This document shows, piece after piece, positions 38,857 to 43,410 of a DNA stretch of 43,410 nt. The DNA is from DASSKF01 sp035690725 (GTDB taxonomy: Bacteria > Actinomycetota > Actinomycetes > Actinomycetales > Dermatophilaceae). Position 1 is the stretch's first letter; every line of letters begins with the position of its first letter. The DNA lies in assembly GCA_035690725.1 (NCBI GenBank), contig DASSKF010000052.1:1-43410 (forward strand), in the 5' to 3' direction. Position numbers and translations under genes: made by a program. The notes below the pieces were generated by a model. The model did not search any database. It had not been told where the DNA came from and saw only the letters and a program-made list of their open reading frames with translations.

Positions 38857-40089
38857 GTGGTCTCCACGTCCACGGGGGTCGTGACGGCAGCGCTGGTCGT
38901 GCTGCCGCTGTCCCTCGGCGGGGCGGCGCCGGCCGGCTCCCTGCCCGTGGGCGGCGGTGACGGCTCGGCCTCGCTCGCCGCGCAGGTGGCCGTCACCGGC
39001 GCCCGGGCCGGCACCCTGCACCCGTCGTTCATCCAGGCCCAGCGTTCCGCCGCCCGGGTGCTGTCGTCGATGACGCTGCGGCAGCGGGTGGGCGAGCTGC
39101 TCATGATGGGCACCCCGGCGACCGGGTCGGGCACTGCGCTCGCCGGCGACTACATCCGGCGCTACCACCTCGGTTCCGTCGTGCTCACCGGCCGCAGCCA
39201 CGAGGGACGCACGCACACCCGGAAGGTGGTGCGCCGGCTGCAGTCCAACACCGGCGCGGCGTCAACCGGCGGGACGAGGCTGATCGTCGCGGTCGACCAG
39301 GAGGGCGGTTACGTGCAGGTGCTGCAGGGGCCCGGGTTCACCCGGATCCCCTCGGCGCTCCACCAGGGCACGCACTGGTCCCTCGGCACCATCCGGAAGA
39401 ACGCCGCGCGCTACGGGACCCAGCTCCGGCGGGCGGGCGTGAACCTCGACCTCGCCCCGGTCATGGACACCGTCTCGCGGTCGTTCGCGCCGTACAACGC
39501 GCCGATCGGTTACTACGACAGGGAATTCGGCTACACCGCCCACGACGTGACGATGCGGAGCAACGCGTTCGCGGGCGGGCTGCGCGACGCCGGGGTGGGC
39601 GTGACGATCAAGCACTTCCCCGGTCTCGGCCGGGTGCGCGGCAACACCGACACCACCTCCGGGGTGACCGACACGGTGACCCGGCGGCACTCGGCCTCGA
39701 TCGAGCCGTTCGCCGAGGGGGTGCGCAGCGGCGCCGAGATGGTGATGATGTCGACCGCCCACTACAAGCGGATCGCCCCGAACCCGGCCGCGTTCTCCAG
39801 CACCATCATGCGCTCGATGCTGCGGGGCGACCTCGGCTTCACCGGCGTCATCATCAGCGACGACCTCGGCGACGCGGCGCAGGTGCAGCGGTGGACGCCC
39901 GCCCAGCGGGCCGTGAAGTTCGTGGGCCACGGCGGCAACCTCATCCTCACCGTGGACCCCGGGACCGTGCCGAGCATGTATGCCGCGCTCCTCCAGCGTG
40001 CCCGCACCGACCCGAGCTTCCGGAAGAAGGTCAACGGCTCCGCGCGGCACGTGCTCCAGGCGAAGGCGAGGCTCGGCCTGATCGGCTGA
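38857..40089 (+). CDS. Secreted GH3-family (NagZ-like) protein with an altered catalytic loop
   Basis: This 410-residue protein has a GH3 N-terminal TIM barrel, the fold of beta-N-acetylglucosaminidases. Motifs are VAVDQEGGYVQVL (about 146-158), NLDLAPVMD, VTIKHFPGLGRVRGNTDTT (about 248-266) and VIISDDLGDAA with the likely nucleophile Asp (about 335). The canonical NagZ loop KHFPGHGxxxxDSH is changed to KHFPGLG...DTTSG, so the usual His of the Asp-His acid/base dyad is absent. A hydrophobic segment at residues 8-24 (VVTAALVVLPLSLGGAA) indicates export. GTG at 38857 has AAGGGAGG five bases upstream; upstream frame is non-coding. Wall glycan is the likely target, but activity is uncertain. Confidence 0.85.
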   Translation: MVSTSTGVVTAALVVLPLSLGGAAPAGSLPVGGGDGSASLAAQVAVTGARAGTLHPSFIQAQRSAARVLSSMTLRQRVGELLMMGTPATGSGTALAGDYIRRYHLGSVVLTGRSHEGRTHTRKVVRRLQSNTGAASTGGTRLIVAVDQEGGYVQVLQGPGFTRIPSALHQGTHWSLGTIRKNAARYGTQLRRAGVNLDLAPVMDTVSRSFAPYNAPIGYYDREFGYTAHDVTMRSNAFAGGLRDAGVGVTIKHFPGLGRVRGNTDTTSGVTDTVTRRHSASIEPFAEGVRSGAEMVMMSTAHYKRIAPNPAAFSSTIMRSMLRGDLGFTGVIISDDLGDAAQVQRWTPAQRAVKFVGHGGNLILTVDPGTVPSMYAALLQRARTDPSFRKKVNGSARHVLQAKARLGLIG

Positions 40090-40168
40090 TGGGGAGTGCT
40101 CCCCATGTCCTGGGCGGCCCGACGTCACTACCCTCGTCCCGGAAACGGATGAGGGGAGGTGCGGGGCC

Positions 40169-41440
40169 GTGGAGCTGTCACACGCCGCGGACCCGGACGT
40201 CCTGGAGCGGGTCGCCCGGCAGCTGAGACGCAGCGCGGACGACCTCGAGGCGGTGCGCCACCGATCGGACACCGCGGTCCAGGCGCTGGGGGGATCCTGG
40301 GGAGGCCAGGACTACAGCGACCGGTTCGGCAGCTGGTTCGGCCGCGGGTCGCAGCAGCTGGCGACGGTCGAGGACGTCCTCGGCCGGATGAGCCGCACGC
40401 TCGTCGAGAACGCCCGCCGCCAGCGGGAGACCAGCGGCGACGGGCCGGTCGGACCCGGGCAGCTCGGTCACGGCCCGGTGTCCTCGTGGGACGACCGGCA
40501 GGGGCCCGCCGTCGTGGCCCGGCCCGACGACCCCGGTGCCGACGCGGACGGGAGCGGGGACGGGGACGAGGAGGCCCCGCCGCACCGGATCGACGCGAGC
40601 CGCAACCCGATCACGGGCGAGCCGACCCAGCGGGACGAGGCGCTGCTCCACGAGGGCCGGGACACGATGTACGTCCGGGACGAGGAGTACGACGGCGGCC
40701 GGCGCTACGAGTCCCACACGAGCGTCACCCGGACCCGCGACGGCAGCATCGACACCTCCGAGATGGACCAGCAGACCGGCACCAGCCGGTGGCGCGACCA
40801 CGTCGACGGCAACGTCGAGCTCGCCAAGGCCGAGGTGAAGGCGCAGGGGGACGTGGTCGGCGCGAAGACCGAGGGGGAGCACGGCAGCGCCCAGGTGGGC
40901 CTCCTGCACGGGGAGGCCGGGGCGAACGCCAAGGCCGGCATCGGCAGGAACGGACTGGAGGCAGCCGCGGGTGCCGACGTGTCGGCGTCCCTGGTCCACG
41001 GGGAGGCGCACTACCGGAACAACGGGCTGGAGGCGAACGCGCAGGCGGACATCGGCGCCGCGGCGATGGCCGCCGGCGGGCTGTCCATCGGCGCGCACGG
41101 GCTCAAGGCCGGCGTGGGCGGCAGCGCCTTCGCCGGGGGCAAGGTCTCCGCCGACGTCAGCAAGAAGATCGGTGGCGTCACGGCAGGCGTCGGCGGCGAG
41201 CTGAGCTACGGCATCGGCGCGCACTTCGACGCCGGCGCGAGCCTGTCGATGGACAAGGTCGGGTTCAACGTCGACCTGGGCGCGACGCTGGGCATCGGCG
41301 CCGGGATCAAGTTCGACGTGAGCGTCGACCCCGGTGAGGTCCTCGATGACCTCGGCGACACCGTGGACGACGTGGGCGGCGCGCTCGGTGATGCCGCCGA
41401 CGCGGCCGGTGACCTCGTGGACGACCTGACGCCGTGGTGA
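40169..41440 (+). CDS. WXG100-like N-terminal domain with long Gly/Ala-rich tail
   Basis: The first ~90 residues of this 423-residue protein form a helical hairpin with a central WGG turn (LGGSWGGQDYSDRFGSWFG, about residue 41-59), as in ESAT-6/WXG100 proteins secreted by type VII systems. A hydrophilic Asp/Pro-rich linker follows. Residues from about 210 to 400 are Gly/Ala-rich with repeated short alternating units (GLEANAQADIGAAAMAAGG, GLKAGVGGSAFAGG). There is no signal peptide and no obvious toxin domain at the C-terminus, which ends in Asp-rich helices. GTG at 40169 has GGAGG about ten bases upstream. It leads a run of closely spaced genes with LpqN-like and PP2C products. It may be a type VII substrate; function unknown. 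Confidence 0.6.
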   Translation: MELSHAADPDVLERVARQLRRSADDLEAVRHRSDTAVQALGGSWGGQDYSDRFGSWFGRGSQQLATVEDVLGRMSRTLVENARRQRETSGDGPVGPGQLGHGPVSSWDDRQGPAVVARPDDPGADADGSGDGDEEAPPHRIDASRNPITGEPTQRDEALLHEGRDTMYVRDEEYDGGRRYESHTSVTRTRDGSIDTSEMDQQTGTSRWRDHVDGNVELAKAEVKAQGDVVGAKTEGEHGSAQVGLLHGEAGANAKAGIGRNGLEAAAGADVSASLVHGEAHYRNNGLEANAQADIGAAAMAAGGLSIGAHGLKAGVGGSAFAGGKVSADVSKKIGGVTAGVGGELSYGIGAHFDAGASLSMDKVGFNVDLGATLGIGAGIKFDVSVDPGEVLDDLGDTVDDVGGALGDAADAAGDLVDDLTPW

Positions 41441-41488
41441 CCCGATCGCCTACCCCACCTGTGCAGACCCTGATCGGACGGAGATGAC

Positions 41489-41962
41489 ATGACGACGCTG
41501 ACCTACCCGAGCAGCGAGTTCCCCGGCCCCTCGACGGTGCACCTCGACGTGCCCGAGGGCTGGCACGGCGTGCCGGCGCCGGGCGCTGCCCTGGCGGCCG
41601 CCGCGGAGGACCGCGCCGACCGCTTCACCCCGAACGTGATCGTCCGGATGACGTCCCGCCCCGCGACCACCCCCCTCACCGAGCCGTTGGACGAGCTGCG
41701 CGCGTATGCCGCGCAGAAGCCGAAGGGCACCGTCTCCGAGCCGTTCAAGGCCGAGCTGTCGGGGGTGCAGTTCATCGGGTGCGACGTGTCCTGGGTGGAC
41801 GAGCGGGCCGGGACGGTGGTGCAGGCGCACCTGTTCGGGCTCGTCCCCCGGGGCGAGGTGGCCGAGCTGGTCCAGCTGACCGGGTCGGTCGGCGGTGCCG
41901 ACGCCACTGACGACTACCCGGTGGTCAAGGACGTGATGAAGTCCCTGCGCATCGAGCGCTGA
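41489..41962 (+). CDS. LpqN/DUF1795-like small protein
   Basis: This 157-residue protein has the fold pattern of the LpqN/Mog1-PsbP-like superfamily: LDVPEGWHGVPAPG at the N-terminus, then NVIVRM, YAAQKPKG, GVQFIGCDVSW and a final DVMKSLRIER helix. It has no lipobox or signal peptide, unlike secreted LpqN, so it is probably cytoplasmic. ATG at 41489 has GGAG just upstream. Such proteins are common beside WXG100 genes in actinobacteria, where some are thought to help type VII substrates. Exact role unknown. Confidence 0.6.
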   Translation: MTTLTYPSSEFPGPSTVHLDVPEGWHGVPAPGAALAAAAEDRADRFTPNVIVRMTSRPATTPLTEPLDELRAYAAQKPKGTVSEPFKAELSGVQFIGCDVSWVDERAGTVVQAHLFGLVPRGEVAELVQLTGSVGGADATDDYPVVKDVMKSLRIER

Positions 41963-41970
41963 GCCCGCCC

Positions 41971-42768
41971 GTGACACCCCTCTCCCCGGACCAGATCCGT
42001 GCCGGCCTGACCACCCACGTCGGGCGCGTGCGCGAGCACAACGAGGACCACGCGCTCGCCGGCGAGCGGGTGTTCGTCGTCGCGGACGGCATGGGCGGAC
42101 ACGCCGCGGGGGAGGTGGCCAGCAAGATCGCGGCCACGACGGTGGCCGAGCTGGACGGCATACCGCAGCTCTCCCGGGAGGACGTGATCAGGCAGGTGGG
42201 GGCCGCCAACGAGCGGATCCTCGCCGCCGCCGAGGCACCCGAGCAGCGCGGGATGGGCACGACCGCCACCGGGCTCGCGCTGGTCAGCGCCGCGGGCACC
42301 GACCACTGGGTGGTGTTCAACGTCGGTGACTCCCGCGTCTACCGCTACGCCGACGACCGGCTCAGCCAGGTCACCATCGACCACTCCGAGGTGCACGAGC
42401 TGCTCGAGGCCGGCCGGATCAGCCCCGCGGAGGCCCGCGTCCACCCGGCGCGCAACGTGGTCACCCGCTCGCTGGGCCAGGACCCAACCGTCGTCCCGGA
42501 CGTGTGGGTGTTCCCGCCCGAGCCGGGCGAGCGCTTCCTGCTGTGCTCCGACGGCCTGTCGAACGAGCTCGACGCCGACGAGATCGAGCACCTGCTGCGG
42601 GCCAACCCCGACCCGCAGGAGGCCACGGACGCCCTCGTCCGCGCAGCGGTCGGAGCCGGGGGACGGGACAACGTCACTGCTATGGTCGTGGCGTTCGAAC
42701 GGGCGGGGGCCCGCGAGGTGGAGTCCGACACGGCGCCGCGCGCGGTTGGGAGAGCACAGGGGACGTGA
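41971..42768 (+). CDS. PP2C-family protein serine/threonine phosphatase
   Basis: This 265-residue soluble PPM phosphatase should remove phosphate from Ser/Thr residues, using two metal ions. Motifs are VREHNEDHAL, VFVVADGMGGHAAGEVA, GTTATGLAL, VFNVGDSRVYRY, LLCSDGLSNEL and GGRDNVTAMVV, and all metal-binding Asp residues are present. It lacks a transmembrane segment. GTG at 41971 lies 8 nt after the LpqN-like gene. The stop overlaps the GTG of the next gene (GTGA at 42765), so they are coupled. No kinase gene is visible in the window. Confidence 0.93.
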   Translation: MTPLSPDQIRAGLTTHVGRVREHNEDHALAGERVFVVADGMGGHAAGEVASKIAATTVAELDGIPQLSREDVIRQVGAANERILAAAEAPEQRGMGTTATGLALVSAAGTDHWVVFNVGDSRVYRYADDRLSQVTIDHSEVHELLEAGRISPAEARVHPARNVVTRSLGQDPTVVPDVWVFPPEPGERFLLCSDGLSNELDADEIEHLLRANPDPQEATDALVRAAVGAGGRDNVTAMVVAFERAGAREVESDTAPRAVGRAQGT

Positions 42769-43410
42769 ACGAGCTGAGGGTGGAGCGCGGCCACTTCCCC
42801 GACGGGTGGGCGCAACTGGTCATCGCGGACGTGCACCTGGCGGTGCGACGTCCGCCGGACGACCCTCTCCTCGACCGGCTCCGGCAGGCCGCGGGCGCCG
42901 GGCCGGACCCTGGTGCGGAGTCCGGTCTCGACCCCCTCCTCGACGCCCTGGTCGAACAGGGCGTCCGTCGCCTCCCCGATTTCGTCGCCGTGCATGCCAC
43001 GGAGCGCCGCGTCGTCGCCCGCGGCGCTGCCTGCGCTGACGTCCAGGGGCCCGGCACCACGGCCCTCGTCCGTGCGGCCCCGCGCCAGGTGTGGGCTGAC
43101 GTCGTCGTGGACGTTAGTGCCGAGCGGGTGGTGTTGTCCGGCGAATCGGGGAATCAGCCCGAGCCGGCGCCCGCTGCGGAGCTCGTCTCTGAGTCGGGCG
43201 CTGACCGCGAGCCGGACCCGGAGCCGGCTGCCGGTCCCGACCGTCGGGACGACGCGCCTCGAGCCGGCGCGACGGCGGCCGAGCTGACCGGCCCGCCACC
43301 GAGCTACGACCACCTCTTCGGCGCCACCCAGCACGGCCGCCCGCCGTGGCCCGAGCCGGTGGACGACTCGGACGACTCGGGCGCCTCGTCGACTGATGAG
43401 CGGCCGTCCC
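42765..43410 (+). CDS. N-terminal part of an unidentified (possibly FHA-type) protein, partial
   Basis: The gene begins at GTG 42765, overlapping the PP2C stop, with AGGGGA as RBS, and runs off the window after about 215 codons. The visible part has a compact N-terminal region (ELRVERGHFPDGWAQLVIADVHLAV, given here as ELRVERGHFP and WAQLVIADVHLAV). This is followed by a long Glu/Pro/Asp/Ala-rich disordered stretch ending in DDSDDSGASS. I do not recognise a domain. In related actinobacterial clusters the gene after such a phosphatase often encodes a protein with a C-terminal FHA domain, which would read phosphothreonine. That domain is not within view, so this is only a guess. Confidence 0.5.
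   Translation, partial: MNELRVERGHFPDGWAQLVIADVHLAVRRPPDDPLLDRLRQAAGAGPDPGAESGLDPLLDALVEQGVRRLPDFVAVHATERRVVARGAACADVQGPGTTALVRAAPRQVWADVVVDVSAERVVLSGESGNQPEPAPAAELVSESGADREPDPEPAAGPDRRDDAPRAGATAAELTGPPPSYDHLFGATQHGRPPWPEPVDDSDDSGASSTDERPS

Overview
The window is about 73% G+C, is read almost entirely as GC3-rich codons, uses many GTG and TTG starts, and has TANNNT -10 elements placed directly before start codons. This points to an actinobacterium, most likely a Micrococcales member (Intrasporangiaceae-like; the genus is a guess). I found no rRNA, tRNA, CRISPR array or insertion sequence.

From 1 to 36206 the window is mainly a cell-surface glycopolymer locus. It opens with a TagGH/Wzm-Wzt-type ABC exporter (1-1590, ATPase cut by the window edge) and two sulfotransferases (1679-4213). 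Divergent to these are two CDP-polyol phosphotransferase genes carrying three TagF/TarL-like catalytic domains (4325-9641), an IspD-SDR fusion that should make CDP-ribitol (9672-11114), and a small sulfotransferase (11137-11772). Further on come four more sulfotransferases (17844-23733), a glycerophosphodiesterase, a PAPS-making module (cysD, cysN, cysC with a TauE/SafE-type permease, 23735-28216), a TarS-like glycosyltransferase, a pyruvyltransferase-family protein, another glycosyltransferase, and rmlDB/rmlAC for dTDP-rhamnose (28333-36206).

Taken together, the genes predict a ribitol-phosphate (teichoic-acid-like) polymer that is glycosylated, perhaps carries rhamnose and pyruvate, and is sulfated by up to seven sulfotransferases drawing on a local PAPS supply. 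No PAPS reductase (CysH) is visible, so the PAPS appears intended for sulfation rather than cysteine synthesis. This is the most likely undescribed system in the window. The chemistry is inferred from gene families, not shown.

The locus is interrupted at 11879-17875 by an unrelated block: the RNA-repair pair hen1-pnkp, and a divergent TetR-glycosyltransferase operon with a near-perfect 31-bp palindrome over the tetR promoter and start codon.

From 36258 to 40089 there are a methyltransferase, a secreted LAS-type hydrolase with three peptidoglycan-binding repeats, and a secreted GH3-family protein. From 40169 to the end there are a WXG100-like protein with a Gly/Ala-rich tail, an LpqN-like protein, a PP2C phosphatase and the start of an unidentified protein, a set that resembles the edge of a type VII secretion or Ser/Thr-phosphorylation cluster.
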